DNA of 64,000 nucleotides from Paenibacillus qinlingensis (GTDB lineage Bacteria; Bacillota; Bacilli; Paenibacillales; NBRC-103111). Each line of letters opens with the position of its first letter. Positions within the stretch are counted from its first letter, which is position 1. The notes beneath the pieces were generated by a model. That model was not told the origin of the DNA and searched no databases. It saw nothing but the letters and a program-made list of their open reading frames with translations. The stretch lies in the NCBI RefSeq assembly GCF_013204845.1, contig NZ_JABMKY010000028.1, positions 1 to 64,000 of the forward strand, written 5' to 3'. The translations under genes were made by a program, and so were the position numbers. Positions 1-8,518 of this stretch are shown piece by piece.

Positions 1-121
1 CAACCGTAAAAGAATCCATGGTTCTTTGGGCTATGTCTCGCCGGATCGATTTGAAGAACTTTACTACAAAAGCGTTAGTTAACTTCTCTTATTAGGTGTC
101 TACTTTCTTGACAGAGGTCCA
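1..121 (+). mobile_element. Right end of an IS3-family insertion sequence (partial)
   Basis: The window opens inside an insertion sequence. The 3' end of a transposase gene (2-82) is followed by a terminal stretch at about 97-121 (reads tgtctactttcttgacagag then gtcca), which resembles the terminal inverted repeats of IS3-family elements that end in GGTCCA. The left part lies outside the window, so neither the matching inverted repeat nor the target duplication can be seen. It lies just past the stop of the permease gene at 204. Confidence 0.75.
2..82 (+). CDS. IS3-family transposase OrfB, C-terminal fragment (cut by window edge)
   Basis: Frame 2 reads NRKRIHGSLGYVSP and continues to a stop at 80-82. 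The N-x-R-x-H-x-x-L-G-Y-x-S-P motif is the hallmark C-terminal end of the rve integrase domain in IS3/IS150-type OrfB transposases. Only the last 26 residues are inside the window, so the DDE residues and the integrity of the gene cannot be judged. Confidence 0.8.
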   Translation, partial: NRKRIHGSLGYVSPDRFEELYYKSVS

Positions 122-203
122 GTTTTCCATTTAACCTGCGACGCGGCGGGGAGTTCCCTAGATTGCTGGAGTTGCTTGAGCTCCAGGGCGTCTATCGGTT
201 TAC

Positions 204-1079
204 CTATCCCTTAATAGATCCAATCATCGCACCCTTAGCAAAATGCTTCTGCAAGAACGGATAAACCAACAGAATCGGAAGCGTTGCTACAACGATAACG
301 GCCATTTTGATCGACTGCGCTGGTGGTGGTGCTACGCTATCCAAATCGGAACTCACGTCCATGCCGCTGGCAAGCACAACGATTTGACGAAGCAAAACCT
401 GAATCGGCCACTTAGCGCTTTCATTGATGTAGAGAATCGCGCTCATATACGTGTTCCAATAGGTTACCGCGTAGAACAATGAAATCGTAGCAATCGCCGG
501 CATCGACAACGGCAGCACGATACGGAACAAGATACCGAAGTCGCTGCAGCCATCAATTTTCGCCGACTCTTCTAATCCTTCGGGGATGTTCTGGAAGAAA
601 TTTTTCAAAATAATTAAGTTAAACGCACTAATCGCTGTTGGTAGAATCAACGCCGAATAGGTGTCGATCATGCCAAGCTCCTTGACGACCAGAAACGTCG
701 GGATCAACCCGCCGTGGAACAACATCGTGAATACGACGAGGAACATAATCACTTTACGTCCATCCACATCTCTGCGTGCCAAGCCGTAAGCCATCAGCGC
801 TGTGATGAACATACTGATCATGGTGCCGATAAACGTCGTCCCGATCGATACGGCCATGGCTTTAAATATCGTATTCGTTGAAAATATAAATCGATAAGCC
901 TCGATACTCCAGTCCGTCGGAATGAGGACGAATTTCTTCGCCGCCATTTCCGCACTCGTCGTGAAGGAACCTGCCACCACGTGCACGAACGGGATAATCG
1001 TAACCAATCCGATAATGGTTAATAACAAATAGTTGATAATACCGAACATTCTGCCGGCCATTGTTTTATCTTCTACCAC
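204..1079 (-). CDS. Carbohydrate ABC transporter permease, LplC/YtcP type
   Basis: This is an inner-membrane permease subunit of a CUT1-type sugar importer, with about six hydrophobic helices. The EAA loop is visible as EESAKIDGCSDFGILFRIVLPLS, shown here only to locate it about two thirds along the chain, where it contacts the ATPase. The C-terminal end VYPFLQKHFAKGAMIGSIKG is typical of the LplC group. A TTG at 1088 lies directly against the AGGAGG (1089-1094), so the GTG at 1079, nine bases away, is the better start. It lies about 40 bp after the LplB-type gene and is last in a three-gene operon. No ATPase gene is nearby; these importers usually share MsmX, which is inference here. Confidence 0.9.
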   Translation of the reverse strand: MVEDKTMAGRMFGIINYLLLTIIGLVTIIPFVHVVAGSFTTSAEMAAKKFVLIPTDWSIEAYRFIFSTNTIFKAMAVSIGTTFIGTMISMFITALMAYGLARRDVDGRKVIMFLVVFTMLFHGGLIPTFLVVKELGMIDTYSALILPTAISAFNLIILKNFFQNIPEGLEESAKIDGCSDFGILFRIVLPLSMPAIATISLFYAVTYWNTYMSAILYINESAKWPIQVLLRQIVVLASGMDVSSDLDSVAPPPAQSIKMAVIVVATLPILLVYPFLQKHFAKGAMIGSIKG

Positions 1080-1118
1080 GACTTTCAACCTCCTAGCTGC
1101 TTTACGCTCTACTCAAAC

Positions 1119-2069
1119 CTAGTAAACGCCTTCTTCGCCCATTTTCTTCGCAATCCGGTTCACAATCATCACCAGAACAAGTCCAATAAAGGATTTGAAC
1201 AAACCGATCGCTGCGCTGTAGCTGAATTGCCCTTGTTTCAAACCTGCTGTATATACATAAGTATCAATGATCTCAGCAACTTCTCGGTTCATGGAGTTAA
1301 GAAGCAAATACACATGTTCAAAACCGAGCTCGAGAACCGCACCAATTTTCAAAATTAGTAAAACAATAATGACACTTCGGATCGCTGGCAGCGTAATGTG
1401 CCACACTTGTCTCAGACGTCCTGCGCCATCTATACGAGCAGCCTCATACAACCCAGGATCGATGGAGGCAATCGCCGCCAAATAAATAATCGTTCCCCAA
1501 CCTGCTTCACGCCAAATGACTTGCAGAATATAAATCGGTCTGAACCATTCTGGAGCCAGTAAGAAATTCACCTTTTCAAAGCCGAAATACGTAATTAACT
1601 CGTTGATAACGCCGCCATCCATAGTCAGCATAACGAAGGAGATGGAGACGATAATGACCCATGACATAAAGTGAGGCAGGTACACGATCGTTTGAAACAC
1701 TTTCTTGAAGAGATCCCCTCTGACTTCATTCAGCATGAGCGCCAAAATAATCGGAATCGGGAAATAAAATAAGAGATTCATAACGAACAAGATTAACGTA
1801 TTGCTCAAAATATTCAAGAAATCCGGCTCTGTAAACAAGCGCTGAAAATGCTCAAAACCGACCCATTCACTCCCGCTAATTCCTTTGAAGGGCTTGTAGT
1901 TCTGGAAGGAAATGATTAATCCATACATGGGGATATATTTGAAGACAATAAAGTAGAGAATCCCCGGCAGCAACATAACATAAATCCATTTATTTTTCCA
2001 AAGACGCCTGCTCAGTTCACTGCTCGACTTCCTCGCGACAACACGTTGCGACACATTCACTTCTTGCAT
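1119..2069 (-). CDS. ABC transporter permease, LplB type
   Basis: This is the second permease of the sugar importer. It has a short basic N-terminus, a first helix near IYVMLLPGILYFIVFKYIPM, and an EAA-loop region reading YEAARIDGAGRLRQVWHITL. The family signature SFVMLTMDGGVINELI, found in LplB/YtpP-like permeases, is also present. The open frame extends upstream to 2114, but the ATG at 2069 follows AAGGAAAGGAAG at good distance and gives the usual family length of about 315 residues. It lies between the binding protein (2157-3698) and the LplC-type permease (204-1079), all on the minus strand. Confidence 0.9.
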   Translation of the reverse strand: MQEVNVSQRVVARKSSSELSRRLWKNKWIYVMLLPGILYFIVFKYIPMYGLIISFQNYKPFKGISGSEWVGFEHFQRLFTEPDFLNILSNTLILFVMNLLFYFPIPIILALMLNEVRGDLFKKVFQTIVYLPHFMSWVIIVSISFVMLTMDGGVINELITYFGFEKVNFLLAPEWFRPIYILQVIWREAGWGTIIYLAAIASIDPGLYEAARIDGAGRLRQVWHITLPAIRSVIIVLLILKIGAVLELGFEHVYLLLNSMNREVAEIIDTYVYTAGLKQGQFSYSAAIGLFKSFIGLVLVMIVNRIAKKMGEEGVY

Positions 2070-2156
2070 AGGACTTCTTCCTTTCCTTAAAAGGAGAAGA
2101 CTGCCGCGGTGCAAGCAGCCCTCTCGCCTTGACTAGTCAGACACGGTGTTGCTGAA

Positions 2157-3698
2157 TTACTTTTTAAGCGCATTGTATTCTTCAATGATTTTGCTGCCGC
2201 CACGACTTTTCCAATCTTCAACCGCTTTATCAAAGCCAGCTTTATCCAGCGTTCCGTAAATGTACTTGTTCGTTGCATCGACGATAACCGCTTGTAGTTG
2301 AACACCTTTTTCAAGGTTTGTTTTGGAATCTAGTGCCGCTACGGGATCTTGAACGGCAAACTTCAGGTTCGCGATTTTCAACTCATCTGCTTTACCTTGT
2401 GCTGGAATCGTAGGGATACCCAAGAATCTGCCAGACGTATCTTCATCACCAATTGCTGCATCTGTGAACGGTTTCACTTCGCGTGTCCATTTCTCTTCAT
2501 CCAGCTTCTTCGCTTTGTTATCGGCTACGCTGTAGTTCACATCTTTAATGCCCCAGTTCGCCATGTTAGCTACTTCTGGTGTCATCATTTTGTCGAAGTA
2601 GGCGAGTACTTTACGAAGATCAGCTTCCGTTTTATTCGCGGATTTCGGGAATAGCACAACGTTGGCATAACCAGGTAGTGCCCATGCTGCGAATTTGCCG
2701 TCAGGTCCAGCTACCATACTGTGTACATCAACTACAGCTGTCGGTACGTTTTTGACCAAATCTTTGTTCAACGTGGAAACGTCTGTCATCGCTCCGATGT
2801 ACATCCCTGCAGTTCCGCTTGTGAACAGTTTTTGTTGATCAGTTTTACTCGTAGCAGCGAAATCTTTATTGATGTAGCCGCCATCACGCATTTTTTTGAA
2901 ATAATCCATCGTCGCTACATATTGTGGGAACATGAATTCCGGAGCTAGCTTGCCATCCTTCGTGCCCCAGTTATTCGGTGTTCCCTGCCAAGCAGCAACT
3001 GTTTTGAATGCGCCATAGATCAGATCGTTACGATCTGTTAAACCGATGGTGTCTTTTTTACCATTTCCGTCTGGGTCATTTTCAGTGAACGCTTTCGCCA
3101 TGGCGAACAATTCATCTAGATTAGCAGGAGGTTTCAGACCCAACTTGTCTGCCCAGTCCTTACGGTAGATGAGACCTTGACGAGCGATGTCTACACCGCG
3201 ATACAAGGAGTATAATTTGCCATCGACTTTCGTATTGTCATTCGTTGTGGATTTCAATTTGCTTAGGTTCGGGAAGTCTTTCAATAGAGGGCCAATCTCC
3301 CAGAACTGTCCATCACGGATCGCTGATTTCATTTGAATGAACGTTGCTTGGTTTTTCAAATACGTTGCTTGTGGCAGTGCGCCTGTCGCAAACGTCGTGT
3401 TCAACTTCTCTTCATACGTGTCTGCCGGGAAGAATTGATACGTCAACTTCGTGTTCGTCAGCTTTTCAAGTTCTTTAATAATCGTATCTGGAGGTGTTTG
3501 TGCTGTATTCAGCGGTGCCATGATTGTAATCGCTGTTGGTGTATTGTCTGTCGGTTTCGGCGCTGTTGTTGTCGTCGCTGCCACTGATGACGATGCTGCA
3601 GATGTTGATGCAGGTGTTTCTTTATCTCCGCATGCGGCCAGAGCAAAGCTGGAAACGAGTAGTACGCTTAGTGGAATCGTAACTAAATTTCTCTTCAT
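2157..3698 (-). CDS. Extracellular solute-binding lipoprotein, LplA type (copy 1)
   Basis: This lipoprotein captures a sugar or oligosaccharide for the permease pair downstream. The N-terminus MKRNLVTIPLSVLLVSSFALAAC is a lipoprotein signal with lipobox ALAAC, and a Ser/Thr/Ala linker follows. The mature chain (about 490 residues) has a DPDGNGKKD loop like an EF-hand calcium site followed by TIGLTDRNDL, common in this family. ATG 3698 has GGAGG at correct spacing; the longer frame to 3740 lacks one. It is clearly paralogous to the gene at 4365-5885 through long stretches around QGLIYRKDW, IGLTDRNDL and TAGMYIGAM. A shared 38-bp element lies 110 bp upstream. Confidence 0.92.
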   Translation of the reverse strand: MKRNLVTIPLSVLLVSSFALAACGDKETPASTSAASSSVAATTTTAPKPTDNTPTAITIMAPLNTAQTPPDTIIKELEKLTNTKLTYQFFPADTYEEKLNTTFATGALPQATYLKNQATFIQMKSAIRDGQFWEIGPLLKDFPNLSKLKSTTNDNTKVDGKLYSLYRGVDIARQGLIYRKDWADKLGLKPPANLDELFAMAKAFTENDPDGNGKKDTIGLTDRNDLIYGAFKTVAAWQGTPNNWGTKDGKLAPEFMFPQYVATMDYFKKMRDGGYINKDFAATSKTDQQKLFTSGTAGMYIGAMTDVSTLNKDLVKNVPTAVVDVHSMVAGPDGKFAAWALPGYANVVLFPKSANKTEADLRKVLAYFDKMMTPEVANMANWGIKDVNYSVADNKAKKLDEEKWTREVKPFTDAAIGDEDTSGRFLGIPTIPAQGKADELKIANLKFAVQDPVAALDSKTNLEKGVQLQAVIVDATNKYIYGTLDKAGFDKAVEDWKSRGGSKIIEEYNALKK

Positions 3699-3808
3699 AT
3701 CGGTTTGACCTCCGTGAAAATGTGGTGTGCTACAACTCACACATTACACGGTTCGCTACGGGTGCCGAAACAATCATTTACTCATATAACCCACGTCTGG
3801 CGCGGGAT

Positions 3809-3846
3809 GTGAGATGATGATTATCAGGTGAGTAGATGATTATTGA
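3809..3846. promoter_or_regulatory. 38-bp conserved upstream element, copy A (candidate operator)
   Basis: The first 17 bases (gtgagatgatgattatc) match 15 of 17 with 5927-5943, and the last 13 (agatgattattga) match 13 of 13 with 5952-5964. The two blocks are separated by exactly 8 unconserved bases in both copies. Within the element GATGATTAT occurs twice, 19 bp apart. Both copies lie upstream of binding-protein genes on the minus strand. The divergent AraC regulator (6041-8362) is the natural candidate to bind; that is inference. Confidence 0.65.
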
Positions 3847-3891
3847 GGAGGCCTTTCAGGCCGTGGGGTTGAGTCTTTCGCCCTAAAAGGG

Positions 3892-3921
3892 CAAAAGAAA
3901 AAGTCTACCGGTTGGTAGACT
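3892..3921 (-). terminator. Rho-independent terminator, minus strand
   Basis: Read on the minus strand, an 8-bp perfect stem AGTCTACC / GGTAGACT with loop AACC is followed by TTTTTCTTTT. No coding gene ends here on this strand. It therefore ends either transcripts running out of the intergenic region or a small RNA starting between about 3925 and 4070. Confidence 0.75.
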
Positions 3922-4034
3922 CGTTATGGTTAACCTATATCGAAAAACGAAAGTAACCCACTCAGGTTGAAGGCCTAATCAGTGGGTTACACCTTGCAAC
4001 TACCTTGGAGGTTGCCCACCAAATGATTGTACAG
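3922..4034. other. Structured intergenic segment between two opposed terminators
   Basis: There is no open frame. A stem AACCCACT / AGTGGGTT (about 3955-3988) is followed by a second hairpin GCAAC...GTTGC (about 3996-4015), with single-stranded joins between. The block is bounded by a minus-strand terminator at 3892-3921 and a plus-strand terminator at 4035-4062. It could be a small RNA on either strand or a mobile palindromic element. I recognise no known riboswitch core in it. Confidence 0.4.
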
Positions 4035-4062
4035 GAGACGTGTTAGCCGCACGTCTCTTTTG
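4035..4062 (+). terminator. Rho-independent terminator, plus strand
   Basis: A stem GAGACGTG / CACGTCTC with a 7-base loop is followed by TTTTGTTATTT on the plus strand. No annotated plus-strand gene lies upstream, which supports a short non-coding transcript or remnant in 3850-4062. Confidence 0.65.
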
Positions 4063-4137
4063 TTATTTATAATCTTAACACGCCTGTTTTATACGTGCAA
4101 CTTACTTGTTGCCATTGTACGTTTACCTCAATCAGGT

Positions 4138-4328
4138 GAATAACTGGAAAATCTCCATCTAAATTCTCCACAATACGCCCAATTTCCGATTTAGATGGAT
4201 TTCCTCCATTTAATCTGAGCTAAACTGCCCATTTCGACGATAGTAGCTCAAATTAACTACCTATTTTCCATCTAATCGCATTTCCCAACGAAATCCGACA
4301 AAATTAGCTGTAGGAAATCCAGTTATTC
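4138..4328. repeat. Hairpin-rich intergenic element, family A copy 1 (191 bp)
   Basis: The ends are inverted: GAATAACTGGA at 4138-4148 and TCCAGTTATTC at 4318-4328. Internal stems include CCATCTAAAT/ATTTAGATGG and TGAGCTA/TAGCTCA. The 18-mer CTGTAGGAAATCCAGTTA at 4308-4325 recurs exactly at 9090-9107. The total length of 191 bp matches copies at 8971-9160 and 34234-34424. It is non-coding and lies between the two binding-protein genes. Confidence 0.65.
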
Positions 4329-4364
4329 GCACGATGTCCCAGAGTTTGCAGGTGCGGGACCCAA

Positions 4365-5885
4365 CTACCCCTTCTTCCCATACGCCTCATTATACTCCGT
4401 TATCATCTGATTCCCGCCGCCGCGCTTCCAACGCTCGATTTCTTGTTGAAAAGCCGCTTTATCCAGCTTGCCCAGGATATAATTGTACGTCGCATCGGAG
4501 ATGATTTTGTACAGCTCGACGCCTCGCTCGTCGTAGGTCTTCGACTCCATGCCGAGTGTCGGATCCTTGACGACGTATTTCTCGTTATCCAAGCTAAGCG
4601 TATCAGCCAGTTGGGATAATGATTCACTTTCCACAACGGGAATGACATTCGGGTTGTTCAGATCTGCGATCATCAGCGCATACAACGCGTTGACTTCGTT
4701 GACACGAATCTTCGACGTCTCTTCGGAGAGCTGAATTTGCCCATTTTTAACCGTATAATGCCGGCCCTCTAGACCATACTTCATGAGATTGGCGACATCC
4801 TTATCCATCGTCCGATCAAAAAACTGCAACATCTGCTTGAGCTCCGCCTCAGTCCGCATCGCCTTTTTCGAGAACAAATATAATGCACTATAATTAGGAA
4901 TAGACCATATGTGAAACCCTTGCGGTCCTTCAATATGATTGACCAACGTCAATCTCGCCTCTGGATTCACTAACTGCGCCTCATCAGACAGACGCTGCAC
5001 ATCCTGCATACTGCCAATGTACACGCCGGCCGTGCCCCGAATCAGCTTATCCCGCTGCACTTCCTTACTCGTCACGGCAAAATCCGAATTAATCAGCTTC
5101 TCCTCATATAGCTTCTTCATAAAATTCATAGCTTCGATATACGGCTGCGTTTCAAACTCCGGTACAAGCTTCCCACCCGACACGCCCCAATTATTCGGTG
5201 CCCCAAAATAGGAGGAGAGCGTCTTAAAAGAACCGAACACCAAATCATTGCGGTCCGTTAATCCGATCGTATCGTCCTTCCCGTCGCGATCAGGATCACC
5301 ATATGTGAACGCTTTTAAAACCTCATAAAGCTCATTTAAATTCGTTGGCTTTTTCAACTTCAGATTATTAAGCCAATCCTCACGTATAATAATCCCCTGC
5401 CGCGAGGACGGGCGCTCCGTGTATAAGCCATAGATTTTACCATCAACTGCCGCTTGCCCCAAGATCTCTTTATTCAACTTATTCAAGTTCGGATAAGCAG
5501 CCAAATAAGGCCCAATATCCCAAAATGCGCCGGAACGGATCGAATTTTTCATCAACATATAGTCCGTATATTTCACGTAAGTTGCTTTTTTCAATGAGTT
5601 GGTCGTAAGAGCCGTATTCATTTTATCCGTATAAATGCCATCAGGAACCCAGTTCAGCTCCAGCTTCGTTTGCGTTCGATTCTCAATCGCTTGGACAAGC
5701 TCAGGTATCGGCGGATGTGGAAAATGAAGAGGTGCCATAATAGAAATTACAGGCCTTGCGCCTTTATCATCTTCTGCTTTTGGCGTGTTGTTGTTCTGAC
5801 AAGCACTGATTAACAGGATGGCAATAAGAGCTATACTCATTCGTCCTGTCCACTTAAACCGCTGGCCAACTATTCCACTTCTCAT
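4365..5885 (-). CDS. Extracellular solute-binding lipoprotein, LplA type (copy 2)
   Basis: This is a second sugar-binding lipoprotein, with a signal ending LLISAC as lipobox. It aligns end to end with the protein at 2157-3698, including DPDRDGKDD (calcium-loop-like), IGLTDRNDLV, GAPNNWG and RGTAGVYIGSM. ATG 5885 follows AAGGAGGAG at seven bases; the frame to 5903 has no such site. No permease genes follow it directly, so it probably feeds the LplB/LplC pair at 204-2069, unless it acts as a sensor input. A copy of the shared 38-bp element lies 41 bp upstream. The divergent neighbour is the membrane AraC regulator. Confidence 0.9.
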   Translation of the reverse strand: MRSGIVGQRFKWTGRMSIALIAILLISACQNNNTPKAEDDKGARPVISIMAPLHFPHPPIPELVQAIENRTQTKLELNWVPDGIYTDKMNTALTTNSLKKATYVKYTDYMLMKNSIRSGAFWDIGPYLAAYPNLNKLNKEILGQAAVDGKIYGLYTERPSSRQGIIIREDWLNNLKLKKPTNLNELYEVLKAFTYGDPDRDGKDDTIGLTDRNDLVFGSFKTLSSYFGAPNNWGVSGGKLVPEFETQPYIEAMNFMKKLYEEKLINSDFAVTSKEVQRDKLIRGTAGVYIGSMQDVQRLSDEAQLVNPEARLTLVNHIEGPQGFHIWSIPNYSALYLFSKKAMRTEAELKQMLQFFDRTMDKDVANLMKYGLEGRHYTVKNGQIQLSEETSKIRVNEVNALYALMIADLNNPNVIPVVESESLSQLADTLSLDNEKYVVKDPTLGMESKTYDERGVELYKIISDATYNYILGKLDKAAFQQEIERWKRGGGNQMITEYNEAYGKKG

Positions 5886-5926
5886 GCTAACTCCTCCTTG
5901 CAACAGCTGTGTTTTGGGTAGTAAAT

Positions 5927-5964
5927 ATGAGATAATGATTATCCCAATTGCAGATGATTATTGA
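5927..5964. promoter_or_regulatory. 38-bp conserved upstream element, copy B (candidate operator)
   Basis: The two blocks and the 8-base spacer match the element at 3809-3846. Here the first block contains GATAATGATTATC, a perfect 6-1-6 palindrome that resembles a Fur box half, but the equally conserved second block (agatgattattga) is not explained by Fur. It lies in the 155-bp divergent region between the binding-protein gene (5885) and the AraC regulator (6041). Confidence 0.65.
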
Positions 5965-6040
5965 TCTGAACCGCACTCTTGACTACAATACATAGATAGT
6001 CTGACGAATGATTCTTTGAACAGATAAGGTGTTGGATGCG

Positions 6041-8362
6041 ATGCGCTCTTTAAGTTTTCTTAGCAAAATGACGATATTCAGCTTCCTGCTTAGTACGCTG
6101 CCTGTGATTTTTATCGGCGCTTTCGCCTTCTTCACGTCTTCAAGCGAGATACAAAAAAATGTAAACGAAGGAAAAATGCAGTTAATCACCCAAATTAACT
6201 CCAATGTAGAGCAGAAATTAACCACTGTCAACCATACACTGAATCAGGTCATTAATTCCACCGTTCTCAAAAAGGCCATGGATATGCCGCTAACTGTAAC
6301 CGATTTCATGATGTACGATGATCTGCGAAGCGAGATTCGGTACATGCAATCTTTTGACACGAGGCTGGAAGATGTGCTCTTGATTAATGCGAAACAGAAC
6401 TGGATGATCAAAAATTCAGGGCTGTACCGATTCGATACCTACCCGTTTGCCGATAAATTAATCGCGTTGATGAATACGCAGGATAACAGTACGTGGCTAC
6501 TAAATCCTTCCGAGTGGTTTTACACCGAAGAAAATGCGCGAAGCGTGACCTGCGACTATAGTATTTCGTTAGTTAAAAAGCTGCCTACCACCGGGCTCGA
6601 TAAATTCGGCATGGCGTTAGCCAATATTCCCGCCTGCTCACTGCAGGATATGATTCAAAGTGATCGTGAACATCCCGATGACATTGTCATCATGGATGAA
6701 CAACAGCGAATCGTGATGAATAGCGATCCCAGTCTGATTGGGAAATCTATTACTGCGGCCGGTCTGACCGACCTTAAATCGCTTGAAGATGGCAGCGGAC
6801 AGTTCCGTGCCTCCATTCACGACAAACCGTATTCCGTTACTTTTTTGCGTTCGAACCTGAACAACTGGACCTACCTTTCCTTGACTTCAATCGAAAGCTT
6901 GACCAAAGAATCCAGCAAAATCGGGACCTATACGATCTACATTTGTATACTGATGCTGCTTCTTGCTTTGGTGCTAGCATGGTTGGTTTCGCGTAGAATG
7001 TACTCACCGATCCAACTTCTTCTGAATCAAATCGGAGGCTTGGTGAGCGGGAATCAGAAACGCAAAGCGAATGAGTTTCAGATGATCAGCGAGCATGTGC
7101 ATACGTTGTTCCAATCGAAATCGCAGCTCGAAAAAGAAGTCCATCAGCATATCGGCCAGGTGCGGACCTTCTTCCTGATTAAGGCGTTTCAAGGGCACAT
7201 TAAATCGGGGGAATTGCTCGAAAAACTCGCGCAATTCGGCTATACCGACCATATCGCTGCTTGGAAAACAATGTCCGTCATCACCATCCAAATCGACGCC
7301 ATCGACCACACGCGCTATGAGAAAAAGGACATGGAACTGCTGCTCTTCGCCGTGCACAACATGATGGAGGAGCTCATCCCTTCGGAGCAGCGCTTAGCGC
7401 CGATCCTGATTGACCAGACCATCGTTACTTTAATCGGTAGCGCGGACTCAGTTGATAGTGACTTCCGCACGATGGTGTATGGCCTGACCGAGCAGGTGCA
7501 ACAGCATATTTATAACTTCCTGAAGCTGGATATTTCCATTGGAATTTCCCTGCCGATTCATGCGTTCACCCAGATGTCGCTGGCCTACAAAGAAGGCTTG
7601 GAGGCTTTGAAGCATCGTATCAAGCTCGGCGAGGGCATCATCATTCAGTATGAGAACATCAACTCAGGCAAGCATTACTTGAATTTGAACTATCCGAAGC
7701 CTCTTGAGAATGAACTAATAGACAGCATTAAGCTAGCCGAAAAGGATAAATCGCGCGAGCTGTTGAAGCAGCTGCTGCATGCTGTTTTTGCGGCGCAGCT
7801 CACCCCGCAGGAGTATCAAATTCCGCTAGCGCGGCTGCTCAACAACCTACTGATGATGATGCAGGAATCTGGCATCGCCTTGAATCAAATTCACCCGAAC
7901 AAAGGCTCTTTGTTCGAGGAAGTGCTCGGCCTGCACACGACCGCCGAGATCGAGGACTGGTTCTGGACCGAAGTCATCCATCCGCTGATCCGTATTTACC
8001 GCGACAGACAGGATGCGCAGTACCACAACATTTCCGAAAAAATTATCGATCTCGTGCAGCATTATTACGACACGGATCTGACACTCGAGGAATGCGCTTC
8101 TCGCTTGCATTACAATGCTAATTATTTGAGCAGCATTTTCCGCAAAGAGACGAACTGCTCCTTCAGCGATTACTTATCGAACTATCGTTTCAATATGGCG
8201 AAAAAATGGCTCTCCGAGACCGATATGCCGATCAAGGATATCTCCTCGAAGCTGCGCTACAACAACTCGCAGAATTTCATCCGCTCCTTCCGGAAGCAGG
8301 AAGGGCTTACGCCCGGTCAGTACCGGGATAAGCAGAGGGAGGGCTTGCCGCCTAGTACTTAG
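6041..8362 (+). CDS. Membrane-bound AraC-family transcriptional regulator
   Basis: The 773-residue protein has an N-terminal helix (FSFLLSTLPVIFIGAFAFF), a ~270-residue extracellular sensor region and a second helix (YTIYICILMLLLALVLAWLV). A cytoplasmic region leads to a C-terminal AraC double helix-turn-helix (from about YYDTDLTLEECASRL to FRKQEGLTPGQY). Such one-component regulators sense a sugar or its binding protein and activate adjacent LplABC-type operons. GTG 6029 and TTG 6032 are possible starts, but ATG 6041 is nine bases after AAGGTG and is preferred. It is divergent from the binding-protein gene and probably controls the 204-5885 group through the shared 38-bp elements. Confidence 0.9.
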   Translation: MRSLSFLSKMTIFSFLLSTLPVIFIGAFAFFTSSSEIQKNVNEGKMQLITQINSNVEQKLTTVNHTLNQVINSTVLKKAMDMPLTVTDFMMYDDLRSEIRYMQSFDTRLEDVLLINAKQNWMIKNSGLYRFDTYPFADKLIALMNTQDNSTWLLNPSEWFYTEENARSVTCDYSISLVKKLPTTGLDKFGMALANIPACSLQDMIQSDREHPDDIVIMDEQQRIVMNSDPSLIGKSITAAGLTDLKSLEDGSGQFRASIHDKPYSVTFLRSNLNNWTYLSLTSIESLTKESSKIGTYTIYICILMLLLALVLAWLVSRRMYSPIQLLLNQIGGLVSGNQKRKANEFQMISEHVHTLFQSKSQLEKEVHQHIGQVRTFFLIKAFQGHIKSGELLEKLAQFGYTDHIAAWKTMSVITIQIDAIDHTRYEKKDMELLLFAVHNMMEELIPSEQRLAPILIDQTIVTLIGSADSVDSDFRTMVYGLTEQVQQHIYNFLKLDISIGISLPIHAFTQMSLAYKEGLEALKHRIKLGEGIIIQYENINSGKHYLNLNYPKPLENELIDSIKLAEKDKSRELLKQLLHAVFAAQLTPQEYQIPLARLLNNLLMMMQESGIALNQIHPNKGSLFEEVLGLHTTAEIEDWFWTEVIHPLIRIYRDRQDAQYHNISEKIIDLVQHYYDTDLTLEECASRLHYNANYLSSIFRKETNCSFSDYLSNYRFNMAKKWLSETDMPIKDISSKLRYNNSQNFIRSFRKQEGLTPGQYRDKQREGLPPST

Positions 8363-8404
8363 GGGCGGGAAGCCTGAGTGAAGTGCGAGGACAGTAAAAA
8401 GCAA

Positions 8405-8454
8405 ACAACCTGCGAAGCCACCACATGATTGTTGGTGGCTTCGCAGGCTGTTGT
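8405..8454. terminator. Long hairpin terminator shared by convergent genes
   Basis: A stem of at least 15 bp (CCTGCGAAGCCACCA and its complement), extended by AACAAC/GTTGTT, lies between the convergent AraC gene (ends 8362) and the small gene at 8519. On the minus strand it is followed by TTGTTTGCTTTTT; the plus-strand tail is less T-rich. Confidence 0.75.
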
Positions 8455-8518
8455 TCGTCTTGCGAGATGTGGGACAGCCTCGAGGAGGCTTGTCCACATG
8501 ATCTTCGTTTCTACGCGA

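Noticed and set aside
5931..5943. Plain Fur box before the second binding-protein gene
   Set aside because: GATAATGATTATC resembles one, but the conserved unit is larger (38 bp, two blocks) and repeated with fixed spacing. A bipartite operator explains more; Fur was kept only as an alternative.
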